In this document: positions 24,579 through 34,493 of the stretch, one piece after another
How positions within the stretch are numbered: position 1 is the first letter of the stretch
Layout of the letters: each line of letters starts with the position of its first letter
NCBI RefSeq assembly: GCF_900188155.1
Contig: NZ_FZOG01000001.1
Coordinates: 496,001 to 560,000, forward strand
DNA length: 64,000 nucleotides
Direction: 5' to 3'
Source: Pseudomonas segetis
GTDB lineage: Bacteria; Pseudomonadota; Gammaproteobacteria; Pseudomonadales; Pseudomonadaceae
Notes under the pieces: model-generated
What the model was told of the DNA's origin: nothing
Databases searched by the model: none
Seen by the model: the letters and a program-made list of their open reading frames with translations, nothing else
Made by a program: the position numbers and the translations under genes

Positions 24579-25583
24579 TTAGGTGCCAGCAGGGCGGATC
24601 AGGTTGAAGCTGCGCTCGGTCAGGCTTGGGCTGCGGGTCGGCAGGATGCTGCGATCCAGGTCGCCCTTGAGGGTTTCGAACAAGTCGAGGGTAAAGACCC
24701 GATTGCCAAAGAACCATGAATGGCTTTGGTTGCCATGAAAACCGCTCGGTTGATCGGCTGCCTGGAGGGCGGCGCTTTGCAGCAGTGCCTGGTGGTAAAG
24801 CGAGCAATCAACATTGGCGCTGCTACGCGGTGCAAGCGCTGGCAGGCCAATGCGTCCGGCGCGTGGGGCGACCCCTGCACGTTTGACATTACTGAGCTTG
24901 AGTACGCTGTCGCCAAGGCTGAAATAGTTGGTCAGGCGCATGCTGTGACGGTAGAGCGAGTCGGTGGTGGCGTTGCCTTCATTGAGCGATTGCGCTGAAA
25001 TATCTGCGCCAATGAAACACAGCTGGCTGATCATCCAGCTGTTGTTGTCGAGGCGCGCATCATCTGCGTCATCAAAGGCTTCACGCACCACATAGGCACC
25101 CATGGAATGCGCCAGGATGTGGGTGTTGATTGCACAATCCGGGGTTTGCCTGGTCGCCAGCAGCGAGATCAGGTCGGTGACCAGTTGCATTGCGCTTTGC
25201 TTGGCGTCGTGGCGGTCTTCAAGGTAACCGGCTGCCTTGTTGTCGCATGGCCAATCAAAGGAAACCACCACGCCTTTCCAGCCAACGGCGTGCAGGTCGG
25301 ACTTGAGCTGGCGGTGGTGCGCCATAAGCTCGGCGGGACTGTTGTTGTAGCCGTGGACGAAGATCAGGATGTCACCACGGTTTGCGCCCGTGCGCTCATC
25401 CACGCCCCAGACTGCTTCAGCCAGCATTTGCTGGAGCCAGGCATTGATCCAGGTGACGCCGGTGCGCCCTTGCTCGGGTGCAGGCAGTTGCTCAGCATCG
25501 ACGATCAGGAATCGGGAAGGGCCGGGCTCGGCAATAAAGGCTCCTTGCCTGATGCGGCGTGCGCTGACGACGAAATCGCTCAT
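24579..25583 (-). CDS. Alpha/beta hydrolase of the DUF900 type
   Basis: A 334-residue putative serine hydrolase. ILIFVHGYNNSPAELMAHHRQL (near residue 72) is the oxyanion region of the DUF900 esterase group, and ILAHSMGAYVVREAF (near 155) is a GxSxG-like nucleophile elbow (AHSMG). A catalytic His is probably in the C-terminal HGNQSHSWFFG stretch. No signal peptide is visible. Substrate unknown; the family includes lipases and uncharacterised esterases. Confidence 0.8.
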   Translation of the reverse strand: MSDFVVSARRIRQGAFIAEPGPSRFLIVDAEQLPAPEQGRTGVTWINAWLQQMLAEAVWGVDERTGANRGDILIFVHGYNNSPAELMAHHRQLKSDLHAVGWKGVVVSFDWPCDNKAAGYLEDRHDAKQSAMQLVTDLISLLATRQTPDCAINTHILAHSMGAYVVREAFDDADDARLDNNSWMISQLCFIGADISAQSLNEGNATTDSLYRHSMRLTNYFSLGDSVLKLSNVKRAGVAPRAGRIGLPALAPRSSANVDCSLYHQALLQSAALQAADQPSGFHGNQSHSWFFGNRVFTLDLFETLKGDLDRSILPTRSPSLTERSFNLIRPAGT

Positions 25584-25670
25584 CCTGAGTCCTCCTGGAT
25601 TGTGCCATTGGCATTCAAGGGCACAGGTTCAGATTAGGAGCTCTGCAGTGCTGCGTCCAGCCGCATGGCA

Positions 25671-26513
25671 TCAAGTCAGCTTGAGGGTCACAACGCCGAG
25701 CAGGATCACCACGCAAGACAGGATTCTGAGTGCTGGCAATGTTTCCTTGAGAACCAGGCGGCCAATCAACAGGGCAAACAATACGCTGCTTTCGCGCAAT
25801 GCGGAGACCACGGCAACTGGCGCCAGTGTCATGGCCCAGATGACGATGCTGTAGGCCATCAGTGACATCACACCGCCGCTCAAGCCGCCTTTCCAGTGCT
25901 GGCCCAGCTTGCCTAGAACTGTGGTGCCGCGCATCGCTACCAGGATCACCAGAGTCACCAGGCCGTTGGTTGCAAACAGCCACATGGCGTAGGACAGTGC
26001 ATCGCCATTGACCCGTGCGCCCACTGCGTCTGTAAGGGTGTAGGCTGCAATAAAACTGGCGGTAGTCAGTGCGGTCAGGAGCAGTGGGGTATTGAACGGG
26101 CTGTCTTTCTGGGTACGTAATGCCATCAGCCAGATGCCGGTGACCAGAATAAGCAGCCCGCTGATTTGTCCCCAGCTCAAGGTTTCATGAAGCAGGGCGA
26201 CGCCGATCAAGGCCACAATCAACGGTGAGCTACCCCGCGACAAGGGGTAGACCTGGCTCAGGTCGCCGTATTTATAGGCATGGGCGAGAAAGCCGTTGTA
26301 GCCGATATGCAGCAGCGCCGAGAGCATGATCCATGGCCAGGCGGCTGTTTCGGGCAGGGGCAGCAATGGCAGTGAACAGGTTGCGGCAACCCCGGCGCCG
26401 ATCTGAATCAGGCACACACTCAGGTAACGATCCAGACCAATCTTGATCAGGGCATTCCAGCCCGCATGCAGCATGGCTGCGGCCAATACAGCGAAGAAAA
26501 TGCTGCTGTCCAA
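25671..26513 (-). CDS. EamA/DMT-family transporter
   Basis: A 280-residue drug/metabolite transporter with ten hydrophobic segments arranged as two EamA repeats: LSQVYPLSRGSSPLIVALIGVALLHE in the first and VVSALRESSVLFALLIGRLVLKE in the second. Such proteins export or exchange small metabolites across the inner membrane. Nothing in the context indicates the substrate. Confidence 0.87.
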   Translation of the reverse strand: MDSSIFFAVLAAAMLHAGWNALIKIGLDRYLSVCLIQIGAGVAATCSLPLLPLPETAAWPWIMLSALLHIGYNGFLAHAYKYGDLSQVYPLSRGSSPLIVALIGVALLHETLSWGQISGLLILVTGIWLMALRTQKDSPFNTPLLLTALTTASFIAAYTLTDAVGARVNGDALSYAMWLFATNGLVTLVILVAMRGTTVLGKLGQHWKGGLSGGVMSLMAYSIVIWAMTLAPVAVVSALRESSVLFALLIGRLVLKETLPALRILSCVVILLGVVTLKLT

Positions 26514-26625
26514 GCGCGTTTATCCTTATCACAACCCGTTGCGTTAGACGCGCGCAGTACCTTCAATCCTCATGTGAAGACCGGTATACACGCAACGCTG
26601 GAGTGTACGCCTGTCGTTTGCCAAT

Positions 26626-27222
26626 TTACCAACCCGGCACTCCGCTCATGCTGGGCAATTGGTGGGCAATACCCTTGTGGCAGTCAATGCAGGTGGCTTC
26701 TCCGCTGGCCAGGGAGGTGGAGTGCATCTTGGCAGCGCGTTTGCTTTGCTTGGTGAAATCCATGAAGTCGAAGTTGTGGCAGTTGCGGCACTCCAGTGAG
26801 TCATTGGCCTTGAGCCGTTTCCATTCATGCTCGGCAAGCTCGCGACGGTGGGCAAGAAACTTATCCCGGGTGTTGATGGTGCCGAAGATCTTGCCCCACA
26901 CCTCTTTGGATGCCTGCATCTTGCGGGCGATCTTATCGGTCCACTTGTGCGGCACGTGACAATCAGGGCAGGTGGCGCGCACGCCTGAGCGGTTGCTGTA
27001 GTGAATGGTGTCCTTGAGCTCTGCAAATACGTTGTCGCGCATCTCGTGGCACGAAGTGCAAAACTGCTCGGTGTTGGTCACCTCCAGCGCGGTGTTGAAA
27101 CCACCCCAGAAAATGATTCCCGCAATAAAGCCGCCAAGGGTTAGAAACCCCAGGCTGAAATGCAGGCTGGGGCGGCGCAGTGTGCACCAGTAACCCTTGA
27201 GCCAGGCGAACAAAGATTTCAT
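26626..27222 (-). CDS. napC: Membrane tetraheme cytochrome c NapC
   Basis: A 198-residue NapC/NirT quinol dehydrogenase that passes electrons from ubiquinol to NapB and NapA. One N-terminal membrane anchor (about residues 20-42) is followed by four heme sites: CTSCH, CPDCH, CRNCH and CIDCH. The NapC signature [12 protein letters not shown] is present. It is ten bases downstream of napB and ends the operon. Confidence 0.95.
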   Translation of the reverse strand: MKSLFAWLKGYWCTLRRPSLHFSLGFLTLGGFIAGIIFWGGFNTALEVTNTEQFCTSCHEMRDNVFAELKDTIHYSNRSGVRATCPDCHVPHKWTDKIARKMQASKEVWGKIFGTINTRDKFLAHRRELAEHEWKRLKANDSLECRNCHNFDFMDFTKQSKRAAKMHSTSLASGEATCIDCHKGIAHQLPSMSGVPGW

Positions 27223-27231
27223 GACGCCTCC

Positions 27232-27720
27232 TCAGGGATTCCTGTTAGGGGTTGAGGTTTCTTGCTCAAGTACTGTGTCTATGTCCTTGAAGCTGTTGCC
27301 TACCAGAGGCGGGGTGTCTTTCTGTGGGACATGGCATTGGTTGCAGAAGTAGCGCCGAGGCGATACGGCTGCCAGCGCCTGGCCGTCCCGATCCATGTAG
27401 TGGGTGATGCTGATCATCGGTGCCTGGGTTATGGCACTGTTGGCACGGCTGTGACATGACAGGCACTTGTTGCTGTTTTTATCCAGGTGATAGCCGCGAA
27501 TACTGTGCGGGATCGTTGGCGGTTGCTCGGGATAGTTACGTTCGCGCTTGATGTCCTTGTTTTCAGTGCTGCTGAGCTTGGGTGCGGCAAGATCCTGGCT
27601 CAAGGTGCCACCCGGCCGACGGCCGTCTGGCGCGGGGGCGTCGAGTGGATAATTGATGTCGCTGGCGACGGCAATGCCAAAGACGGCAAGTAATAAAAGT
27701 GGCAGTAGGCGATAGCTCAT
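27232..27720 (-). CDS. napB: Periplasmic diheme cytochrome NapB
   Basis: A 162-residue small subunit of periplasmic nitrate reductase with a signal peptide (SYRLLPLLLLAVFGIAVAS) and two heme sites, CLSCH and CNQCH. PPTIPHSI and PMISITHYMDRDG are typical NapB blocks. The start at MSYRLL replaces a longer frame start at 27768, which would overlap napA without a signal sequence. It begins 11 bases after napA ends. Confidence 0.95.
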   Translation of the reverse strand: MSYRLLPLLLLAVFGIAVASDINYPLDAPAPDGRRPGGTLSQDLAAPKLSSTENKDIKRERNYPEQPPTIPHSIRGYHLDKNSNKCLSCHSRANSAITQAPMISITHYMDRDGQALAAVSPRRYFCNQCHVPQKDTPPLVGNSFKDIDTVLEQETSTPNRNP

Positions 27721-27731
27721 GGCTGCATTCC

Positions 27732-30236
27732 TCAGGCCAAATTGACCAATTCGATCTTCACCGCACATTTCTTGTAGTCGGTTTGCTTGGAGATCGGGTC
27801 GGTGGCGTCCAGCGTGACTTTATTGATCAGTTTGCGAGCATCGAAGAAGGGCACGAACACCAGGCCCCGTGGTGGTTTGTTGCGTCCGCGGGTTTCGATA
27901 CGAGCGCGGGTTTCGCCGCGTCGGCTGATGACCTTCACTTCGCTGCCGCGTCGGGCCTTCATGGCTTTTGCATCATCTGGATGCATGTAAACCACTGCGT
28001 CCGGGACAGCCTTGTGCAACTCAGGCACGCGCTGGGTCATGCTGCCGGTGTGCCAGTGTTCAAGCACGCGACCGGTGCACAACCAGAAGGGGTATTCGTC
28101 ATCCGGTGACTCCGCTGGTGGCTCGTAGGGCAGGGCGAAGATAATCGCCTTTTTATCGGCGTTACCGTAGAACTGCACTTCGCTGCCTTTTTCCACATAG
28201 GGGTCCGACCCCTCGCGATAGCGCCAGCGGGTTTCCTGGCCGTCGACGACGGGCCAGCGCAGGCCACGTGCGTTGTGGTAGTCATCAAAGGCAGCAAGGT
28301 CATGGCCGTGGCCGCGGCCAAAGGAGGCGTACTCCTCGAACAGGCCTTTTTGTACATAGAAGCCAAATGCCTTGGCCTCGTCGTTGAGATAACCTTCAGC
28401 CAATTGCTCGCTCGGGAACTGGTCGACATGACCATTTTTGTAGAGCACCTCGAACAGCGACTTGCCTTTTAGCTCAGGTTTCTTGGCCAACAGGTCCTCG
28501 GGCCAGACATCTTCTGTCTTGAAGCGCTTGGAAAACTCCATCAGTTGCCACAGGTCCGATTTTGCATCACCCGGTGGGCTGACGAGCTGATGCCAGAACT
28601 GGGTGCGGCGTTCGGCGTTGCCGTATGCGCCTTCTTTTTCGACCCACATGGCGGTCGGCAATATCAGGTCGGCAGCTTGGGCCGACACGGTTGGGTAGGG
28701 GTCCGATACGATTACAAAGGCATCTGGATTGCGCCAGCCCGGCAGGACTTCCTGCATGATGTTGGGACCGGCCTGCATATTGTTGCTGGCCATGGTCCAG
28801 TACACCTTGAGTACCGAGTCTTTGAGCATGCGACTCTGCTGCACCGCATGAAAGCCCGGCTTTTCCTGGATTGTCCCGGCGGGCAGCTTCCAGATTCTCT
28901 CGGCAGTCTCGCGGTGTTTGGGATTGGTGACGACCAGGTCAGCTGGCAAGCGGTGCGAGAAGGTCCCGACTTCACGCGCGGTGCCGCAGGCCGAGGGTTG
29001 GCCGGTAAGGGAAAAGGGGCTGTTGCCCGGCTCGCTGATTTTGCCGGTCAGCAAGTGAATGTTGTACACCATGTTGTTGGCCCAGACACCACGGGTGTGC
29101 TGGTTGAAACCCATGGTCCAGAAGGACACGACCTTGCGTTTCGGATCGGCGTAGAGCTCGGCCAACTGCTGCAGCCGTTCGGCTGGGACGCCACTTTCCT
29201 TGGCCGCGCGTTCGAGGGTGTATGGCTTGACGAATTTGGCGTACTGCTCGAATGACATGTCTTCCCAGGTGTTGGCCTTGCCGGCGTTCTTGGCCTGCAT
29301 TTCCAGCGGGTTGTCCGGGCGCAAGCCGTAACCTATGTCATCGGTGCCCTTGGCAAAGCGCGTGTGCTTGCTGACGAAATCCTTGTTCACGGCGCCGGAT
29401 TCGATGATGTGGTTGGCGATGTAGTTGAGGATCAGCAAGTCGGTCTGGGGCGTGAATACCATGGGTATATCAGCCAGCTCGAAGCTGCGGTGTTCATAGG
29501 TTGAAAGCACGGCCACTTTTACATGGGGAAAGCTCAAGCGCCGGTCAGTCAGGCGGCTCCAAAGGATGGGGTGCATCTCCGCCATGTTCGAGCCCCAGAG
29601 CACAAAGGCATCAGTGGCTTCAATGTCGTCATAGCAGCCCATGGGTTCATCCATGCCGAAGGTGCGCATGAAACCCATGACCGCCGAAGCCATGCAGTGG
29701 CGCGCGTTGGGGTCGATATTGTTGCTGCGAAAACCGGCCTTCATCAATTTGTTGGCGGCGTAGCCTTCCCAGACCGTCCATTGCCCGGACCCGAACATGC
29801 CCAGTGCTGTGGGACCGTCGGACTTGAGGGCCTGCTTGACCTTGGTTTCCATGATGTCGAAGGCCTGTTCCCAGCTGATTGGCTGGAACTCGCCTTGCTT
29901 GTCGTACTGGCCATCCTTCATGCGCAGCATCGGCTGGGTCAGGCGGTCGGTGCCGTACATGATCTTCGACAAGAAGTAGCCTTTGACGCAGTTAAGACCG
30001 CGATTGACCTCGGCTTTGACGTCACCGTGGGTGGCCACGACCTGGTTGTCGCGCGTTGCCACCATCACACTGCAACCGGTACCGCAAAAGCGACAGGGCG
30101 CCTTGTTCCAGTTCAGGGTGGTCATGTCCGATTCAGTAATCAGGTTCGAGGCTGTCGTAATGATGGGCAGGCCTGCCGCGGCTGCAGCTATTGCTGCGGC
30201 CTGTGCTTTGGCAAACTGACGACGTGTCAGATTCAT
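27732..30236 (-). CDS. napA: Periplasmic nitrate reductase catalytic subunit NapA
   Basis: An 834-residue molybdopterin enzyme reducing nitrate to nitrite in the periplasm. The Tat signal TRRQFAK is at residues 4-10. The 4Fe-4S cysteines are Cys48, Cys51, Cys55 and Cys83, and the molybdenum ligand is Cys181 in ARHCMAS. The length and motifs are those of an intact NapA. It overlaps napD by four bases; NapD binds the Tat signal before export. Confidence 0.97.
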   Translation of the reverse strand: MNLTRRQFAKAQAAAIAAAAAGLPIITTASNLITESDMTTLNWNKAPCRFCGTGCSVMVATRDNQVVATHGDVKAEVNRGLNCVKGYFLSKIMYGTDRLTQPMLRMKDGQYDKQGEFQPISWEQAFDIMETKVKQALKSDGPTALGMFGSGQWTVWEGYAANKLMKAGFRSNNIDPNARHCMASAVMGFMRTFGMDEPMGCYDDIEATDAFVLWGSNMAEMHPILWSRLTDRRLSFPHVKVAVLSTYEHRSFELADIPMVFTPQTDLLILNYIANHIIESGAVNKDFVSKHTRFAKGTDDIGYGLRPDNPLEMQAKNAGKANTWEDMSFEQYAKFVKPYTLERAAKESGVPAERLQQLAELYADPKRKVVSFWTMGFNQHTRGVWANNMVYNIHLLTGKISEPGNSPFSLTGQPSACGTAREVGTFSHRLPADLVVTNPKHRETAERIWKLPAGTIQEKPGFHAVQQSRMLKDSVLKVYWTMASNNMQAGPNIMQEVLPGWRNPDAFVIVSDPYPTVSAQAADLILPTAMWVEKEGAYGNAERRTQFWHQLVSPPGDAKSDLWQLMEFSKRFKTEDVWPEDLLAKKPELKGKSLFEVLYKNGHVDQFPSEQLAEGYLNDEAKAFGFYVQKGLFEEYASFGRGHGHDLAAFDDYHNARGLRWPVVDGQETRWRYREGSDPYVEKGSEVQFYGNADKKAIIFALPYEPPAESPDDEYPFWLCTGRVLEHWHTGSMTQRVPELHKAVPDAVVYMHPDDAKAMKARRGSEVKVISRRGETRARIETRGRNKPPRGLVFVPFFDARKLINKVTLDATDPISKQTDYKKCAVKIELVNLA

Positions 30237-30493
30237 GGTGTTTCTCCTTCGCTGGCGAGGAGTTCGTGATAAACCAGGGCGGCATTCAATACGCCGGGAA
30301 TGTTGCTGATTTGGTCGATGCGCTGGAGTATTTGCTGCTCATCGCTGGCTTCTACCACCACAACAAGCTTGCCCTGAGGGCTCTCCTGATGCAGTTCAAG
30401 GTCGGGTAGCAAGCGTAGGTTGGCTTTGACCGCGGCAAATAATTCGGGGCGTGCGTGTACCAGCAAACTGGCGATATGCAGGGCTTCATCCAT
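30233..30493 (-). CDS. napD: NapA-specific chaperone NapD
   Basis: An 86-residue NapD-family cytoplasmic chaperone that holds the NapA Tat signal peptide until cofactor insertion. It has the ferredoxin-like fold layout with [22 protein letters not shown] at the N-terminus and [34 protein letters not shown] at the C-terminus, the latter given here as the last two strands and helix. It is translationally coupled to napA by a four-base overlap. Confidence 0.92.
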   Translation of the reverse strand: MDEALHIASLLVHARPELFAAVKANLRLLPDLELHQESPQGKLVVVVEASDEQQILQRIDQISNIPGVLNAALVYHELLASEGETP

Positions 30494-30540
30494 GTCACGT
30501 TGCTCCAGGCTGAGCGTGTAACAGACTTGAGAGAGGGTGC

Positions 30541-30708
30541 TTAGGCAGGTGGCCCGGGCGGACCAAGAAGCATCTGCATAAACCAGATGAAAAAGCCGTA
30601 GCCGCCAACAATAGCGACTGCCAGGGCAGGGAAAAGGCAGATGACAAGAAATAGAAAAAGTCGGGTTTCCTTGCCCTTGCTCCCCTGATCATCAGTGGGC
30701 TGATGCAT
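30541..30708 (-). CDS. napE: Small membrane protein NapE
   Basis: A 55-residue protein read directly from the bases. It begins MHQPTDDQGSKGKETRLFLF and has one membrane helix (about residues 18-45) ending in a GPPGPPA tail, typical of NapE/TorE. NapE is associated with periplasmic nitrate reductase but its role is not established. It is the first gene of napEDABC, with 47 bases to napD. The ferredoxin gene napF, often found here, is absent from the window. Confidence 0.9.
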   Translation of the reverse strand: MHQPTDDQGSKGKETRLFLFLVICLFPALAVAIVGGYGFFIWFMQMLLGPPGPPA

Positions 30709-30765
30709 ACAGGCTCACTCCTCAAGAGGTGTGAGCAAAGTCTAGTCTTGCTTTGAAATTGCGGA

Positions 30766-30779
30766 CTGACCCAGATCAA
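30766..30779 (-). promoter_or_regulatory. Candidate Anr/FNR box upstream of nap
   Basis: On the minus strand TTGATCTGGGTCAG has one perfect TTGAT half and a weaker GTCAG half compared with the FNR consensus TTGAT-N4-ATCAA. A TAGACT sequence about 25 bases downstream could be the -10. It lies 58 bases before the napE start. Oxygen control of nap by Anr is plausible but not shown. Confidence 0.45.
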
Positions 30780-30916
30780 TAACCTGACAAACGGCAAGGT
30801 TAAATGTGAGTGAGGAACTTTTATCCTGTTATTGGCCGGTCATGCAGCGGTTGATGTAGATAGCATGCTAACATTTGTCTGCGGCCAGTCAGGGGCCGTT
30901 TTTTGTGAGCAGCGAA

Positions 30917-32101
30917 ATGTCCGATACAACTCTTGCGAGCCATCTGCAACAAGGCACCAGCGCCTATAAACGTGCCACCTTTGCGTTATTTTGTGCAGGG
31001 TTTTCGACCTTTGCCTTGCTCTATTGCGTGCAACCCTTGCTTCCTTTATTGGCCAGCTATTTCAGTGTTTCTGCAGCGACCAGCAGCTTGGCGTTGTCGC
31101 TGACCACGCTGAGTCTTGCCGTTTGTTTGCTGGTCAGTGGCGCACTTGCCGAGAGCTTGGGGCGCAAGCCAGTAATGGTTGTTGCCTTGGGGCTGGCCAG
31201 CGTGCTTGGAGTTGCCTGTGCATTTGTCAGCGACTGGGACCATCTATTGGTTTTGCGCGCCTTGCTCGGCTTGGCGCTCAGTGGTCTGCCGGCCTTGGCC
31301 ATGGCCTATGTTGGTGAGGAGTTCGACCCCAAGGCCTTGCCTGCCGCCATGGGCCTGTATATCGGTGGCACCGCGCTAGGCGGTTTGCTGGGGCGCTTGC
31401 TGGCTGGTTTCCTCAGCGATATCGGTGGCTGGAATTTGGCCTTGGCTGGAATTGGCGGCCTGGGCGTATTGGGCCTTGGGCTGTTTATCTGGCTGCTGCC
31501 TGCATCGCGCCATTTCCAAGCCCAGTCCTTATCGCTCAAGGGGCTTTTGGGTAACTTCCGCTTGCACCTGGCCAACCCGGAACTGCGTCTGTTGTTCGCC
31601 ATGGGATTCCTGCTCATGGGTGGTTTTGTCGCCATGTTCAACTATGTGGGTTTCCGTTTGGCGGCGGCACCATTCAATCTGTCATCAACCGTGATTGGCT
31701 TGCTGTTCACCGTTTATCTGGTGGGGATTTTCAGCGCAGGTTGGGCTGGAAGGCTGGTACCGCGCCTGGGTTCGCGCCAGGTCATGCTGGGCGGCATTGT
31801 CATCATGCTGGTCGGTGTCGGCCTGTGCGCGACGCCTTGGCTGGTGGCGGTGGTGTTTGGCCTGGGCTTGTTCACCCTCGGTTTTTTTGCCGCCCATGCA
31901 GTTGCCAGCGGCCAGGTGGGACAACGCGCAAAAGGGGCCAAGGCCCAGGCTTCGGCACTGTATCTCTGTGCTTACTACCTGGGCTCAAGCCTGGTTGGCT
32001 ATGTTGGCGGCTATGTCTGGGAACACGCGGGTTGGCTGTCATTGCTGGGTGTGCTGGCGGGCCTGTTCATGGTCGCCGCATGGCATGCTCGACGACTCTA
32101 G
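30917..32101 (+). CDS. MFS transporter, YnfM-like
   Basis: A 394-residue major facilitator protein with 12 predicted membrane segments. The motif GALAESLGRKPVMV between helices 2 and 3 is the MFS loop motif. CVQPLLPLLASYFSVSAATSSLALSLTTL is typical of the YnfM/arabinose efflux-like group. The open frame begins at a TTG at 30875, but ATG at 30917 (or GTG at 30905) is preferred. A 10-base perfect palindrome TAGCATGCTA at 30861-30870 could be an operator. Substrate unknown. Confidence 0.85.
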   Translation: MSDTTLASHLQQGTSAYKRATFALFCAGFSTFALLYCVQPLLPLLASYFSVSAATSSLALSLTTLSLAVCLLVSGALAESLGRKPVMVVALGLASVLGVACAFVSDWDHLLVLRALLGLALSGLPALAMAYVGEEFDPKALPAAMGLYIGGTALGGLLGRLLAGFLSDIGGWNLALAGIGGLGVLGLGLFIWLLPASRHFQAQSLSLKGLLGNFRLHLANPELRLLFAMGFLLMGGFVAMFNYVGFRLAAAPFNLSSTVIGLLFTVYLVGIFSAGWAGRLVPRLGSRQVMLGGIVIMLVGVGLCATPWLVAVVFGLGLFTLGFFAAHAVASGQVGQRAKGAKAQASALYLCAYYLGSSLVGYVGGYVWEHAGWLSLLGVLAGLFMVAAWHARRL

Positions 32102-32119
32102 GCATAGGACTGAGGCTCC

Positions 32120-33118
32120 CTAGTGTTCTAGCGAGCGGTAGGCGCCAGGTGTCAGGCCGGTCCATTTCTTGAATGCGCGGTGAAAGGCCGAAGGTTCGGA
32201 GAACCCCAACTGTTCGGCAATCAGTTGAATCGAAATTTCATTGCGGCCTAGGTGATAGATCGCCAGGTCGCGGCGCAGATTGTCTTTCAGCTCCTGAAAA
32301 CTCGTGCCTTCTTCACGTAGGTGACGGCGCAAGGTTTGCGCGCTCATATGAAGCTTCTGAGCCACTTTCTCCAGGTCGGGCCATGCGCTGCAGTCTCGTC
32401 CGAGCAGGCGCCGGATCTGGCTGTTCAGGCTGTGTCCGCTGTCGGGGCGCGCCAGCAGGTCAGCCGGTGAGTGCTGCAGGAAGTGCTTGAGGGTACGTTC
32501 GTCCTGCAGCAAGGGCATCGCCAGATAGCGTTTGTGAAAGTGCAGGCTGATGCGTGGCTCATTGAAATGGCGCGGGCAGGGGAACAGCAGTTTGTATTGG
32601 GGTTCGTGCTCCGGCTTGGCGTAACTGAAGGTCGCTTGCTCAAGGCGAATATGCTGGCCAATCAGCCAACTGCCCAGGCGATGCCAGATGACCAGTAATG
32701 ACTCGACCAGAAAGTGCTCGGGATCATCCAGCCTTGAGTCGTCTACGGTAAGGCAGGCGAAGTCGCCTTCATGGCTGATCTGAATGCCTGGTGCTTCGGG
32801 AAACAAGCTATAAAACAGAGCGCCGCGACTCAGGGCCTTTTCCAGTGTGCGGCAATGAATTATTGCGTGGCACATCATGGCGAAGGTGCCACGTTTACTC
32901 GGGTATTTGCCGAAGCCGAGGTATTCGTCGTCGAGCAGTTCCCAAAGTTGCTGGATAAGCCGGGCGAACTGCTCAGGTGCGATACGTGCCTTGGGTTCGT
33001 CCAGTAGCGCCGGTTGGATATTGAGTCCGCGCAGCAAGGCCAGGCAGTCGTAGCCATTGCGTTGGGCGCCGCTGATAGCGGCGCGGACAAAATGGCTGGC
33101 GATGGTTCGTTCGCTCAT
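32120..33118 (-). CDS. AraC-family regulator
   Basis: A 332-residue AraC regulator with an arabinose-binding-type N-terminal domain (about residues 20-205) and a C-terminal double helix-turn-helix (about 230-330). The latter includes VAQKLHMSAQTLRRHLREEGTSFQELKDNLR and the conserved GFSEPSAFHRAFKKWTGLTPG. The architecture is that of the OruR/ArgR-like group in Pseudomonas. The start MSERTIASHF was chosen over a 19-codon longer frame. It converges on the MFS gene with 18 bases between stops. Target unknown. Confidence 0.87.
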   Translation of the reverse strand: MSERTIASHFVRAAISGAQRNGYDCLALLRGLNIQPALLDEPKARIAPEQFARLIQQLWELLDDEYLGFGKYPSKRGTFAMMCHAIIHCRTLEKALSRGALFYSLFPEAPGIQISHEGDFACLTVDDSRLDDPEHFLVESLLVIWHRLGSWLIGQHIRLEQATFSYAKPEHEPQYKLLFPCPRHFNEPRISLHFHKRYLAMPLLQDERTLKHFLQHSPADLLARPDSGHSLNSQIRRLLGRDCSAWPDLEKVAQKLHMSAQTLRRHLREEGTSFQELKDNLRRDLAIYHLGRNEISIQLIAEQLGFSEPSAFHRAFKKWTGLTPGAYRSLEH

Positions 33119-33236
33119 GAAGCTGATCCCTGATGACGGCTGCCCGATGGTGCCAGCCAGGCCAGGCAGGGACAAGCGTGCAGAGGTGAGGATGAACAGG
33201 CGATGCGGCGAAATGGCTGTTTCAGCGCATCCTTTG

Positions 33237-34400
33237 TTATGAATCAGCGCCGATAAACACCAGGTCCGATGGGTTGCCGACCTGCAGGCGCTGGCGAACC
33301 TCGCCCAGTTTTCCGCTCAGAGGATCGCGGGCAATCACCAGCACCTCATTGCTGCCCTGGTTGGCAACCAGCAGCTGATTTCCGCTGGGGTCGATGCTGA
33401 ACTCACGTAGCTCTTTACCCGCTATGGCGTGGCGCTGCACCAACTCCAGCCTTGGGCCGGTGGCAAAGACCAGAATCTGGCTCACCGGACCACGGGTTGC
33501 CACATACAGGAATCGTCCATCCGCGGAGTTGTGCAGGGTGCCGGCTGCGTGCGTCTCGCCCTCGGTGTCTGGCGGGTTGAGATCGATAATTTGCTGTTGT
33601 CGCAGCGTGCCTTGCCCATAGTCGAACACCGCAAGCTGGTTACTCAACTCAAGCGTCAGGTAGGCGCGCTTGCCATCATTGCTGAATAGCAAGTGGCGTG
33701 GGCCACTGCCGGGCGGCAAGACGGTAGAGCCCTTGGGGCTCAGGGGAGTATTCGAACCGGGCTTGGGGTTGTAGCCATAGGTGAATAGCCGATCGGCCCC
33801 CAGGTCGCAGGCAAACAGGTAGCGCTGGTCAGGGCTCATTACCACAGCATGTACGTGCGAGCTCGCCTGGCGCGCTTTGTTCACATGGCTGGGTGGGTGG
33901 CTAAAACGCTGGCTTGGAGCATGCAAGGTGCCGTCAGGACTTAGTGGCAATACACTGAGGCTGCCGCCGGGGTCAGGCTGGACCGCGTAGTTGGCGACGA
34001 ACATAAAGCGTTCGTCGGGGCTCAGGCTGGCATGGGTCGGTTCATCACCGCCGCTATCGACGCGGTTGATCGGGCTGACCCAATGGTTGTCTGGGGCAAC
34101 CGCGAAGCTGCTGGCCTGGCCTTTGTCGGCAGTTTGCCCCGGGCCGTTTTCGTTGACACTCAATAGCCTGGATTGATCCTTTGACAGCAGCAGGAACGAT
34201 GGATTGTCTGCCTTGATGACTTGTTCGGGTTGATCACCGATGCGACCTGCCTGGCTGTCGTAGTGATAGCGATAAATGCCTTGGCTGGCACCTTGGGTGT
34301 AGCTGCCGATTAACAGATCGTATGGGGTGGGCATGGCGGGGCTCGTGGTGCAGGCGCCTAGGCTGGAAATACTTAGCAGCAGGGCGAGGGGTTTGAACAT
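33237..34400 (-). CDS. Lipoprotein lactonase, seven-bladed propeller
   Basis: A 387-residue member of the lactonase family that includes YbhE-type 6-phosphogluconolactonase. Unlike cytoplasmic YbhE, it starts with a lipoprotein signal (MFKPLALLLSISSLGAC, lipid anchor Cys17), so it is exported. Propeller blades show repeated SPDxRxxFV/YVA motifs (for example LSPDERFMFVAN). AGGAG lies before the ATG. It lies directly downstream of PQQ glucose dehydrogenase, whose periplasmic product is glucono-delta-lactone. Hydrolysis of that lactone to gluconate is the natural proposal; the activity is inferred. Confidence 0.83.
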   Translation of the reverse strand: MFKPLALLLSISSLGACTTSPAMPTPYDLLIGSYTQGASQGIYRYHYDSQAGRIGDQPEQVIKADNPSFLLLSKDQSRLLSVNENGPGQTADKGQASSFAVAPDNHWVSPINRVDSGGDEPTHASLSPDERFMFVANYAVQPDPGGSLSVLPLSPDGTLHAPSQRFSHPPSHVNKARQASSHVHAVVMSPDQRYLFACDLGADRLFTYGYNPKPGSNTPLSPKGSTVLPPGSGPRHLLFSNDGKRAYLTLELSNQLAVFDYGQGTLRQQQIIDLNPPDTEGETHAAGTLHNSADGRFLYVATRGPVSQILVFATGPRLELVQRHAIAGKELREFSIDPSGNQLLVANQGSNEVLVIARDPLSGKLGEVRQRLQVGNPSDLVFIGADS

Positions 34401-34439
34401 ACAGGCTCCTTGGCTGGCTTTGCAGAGGGTCTTCAAGCC

Positions 34440-34465
34440 AAAAGAGGGCCTTGCGGCCCTCTTTT
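34440..34465. terminator. Intrinsic terminator after gcd
   Basis: AAAAGAGGGCC (34440-34450) pairs perfectly with GGCCCTCTTTT (34455-34465) around a four-base loop. The stem ends in A/T runs on both sides, so it can work in either direction. It lies 29 bases after the gcd stop and before the lactonase gene, so the lactonase is expressed by read-through or its own promoter. Confidence 0.85.
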
Positions 34466-34493
34466 AGAGTTGATACAGCCGGTTTGAGCGCTG

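Noticed and set aside
30495..30797. 100-residue minus-strand frame overlapping the napE region
   Set aside because: It is a different frame from NapE; the NapE frame has the known sequence pattern and correct operon position.
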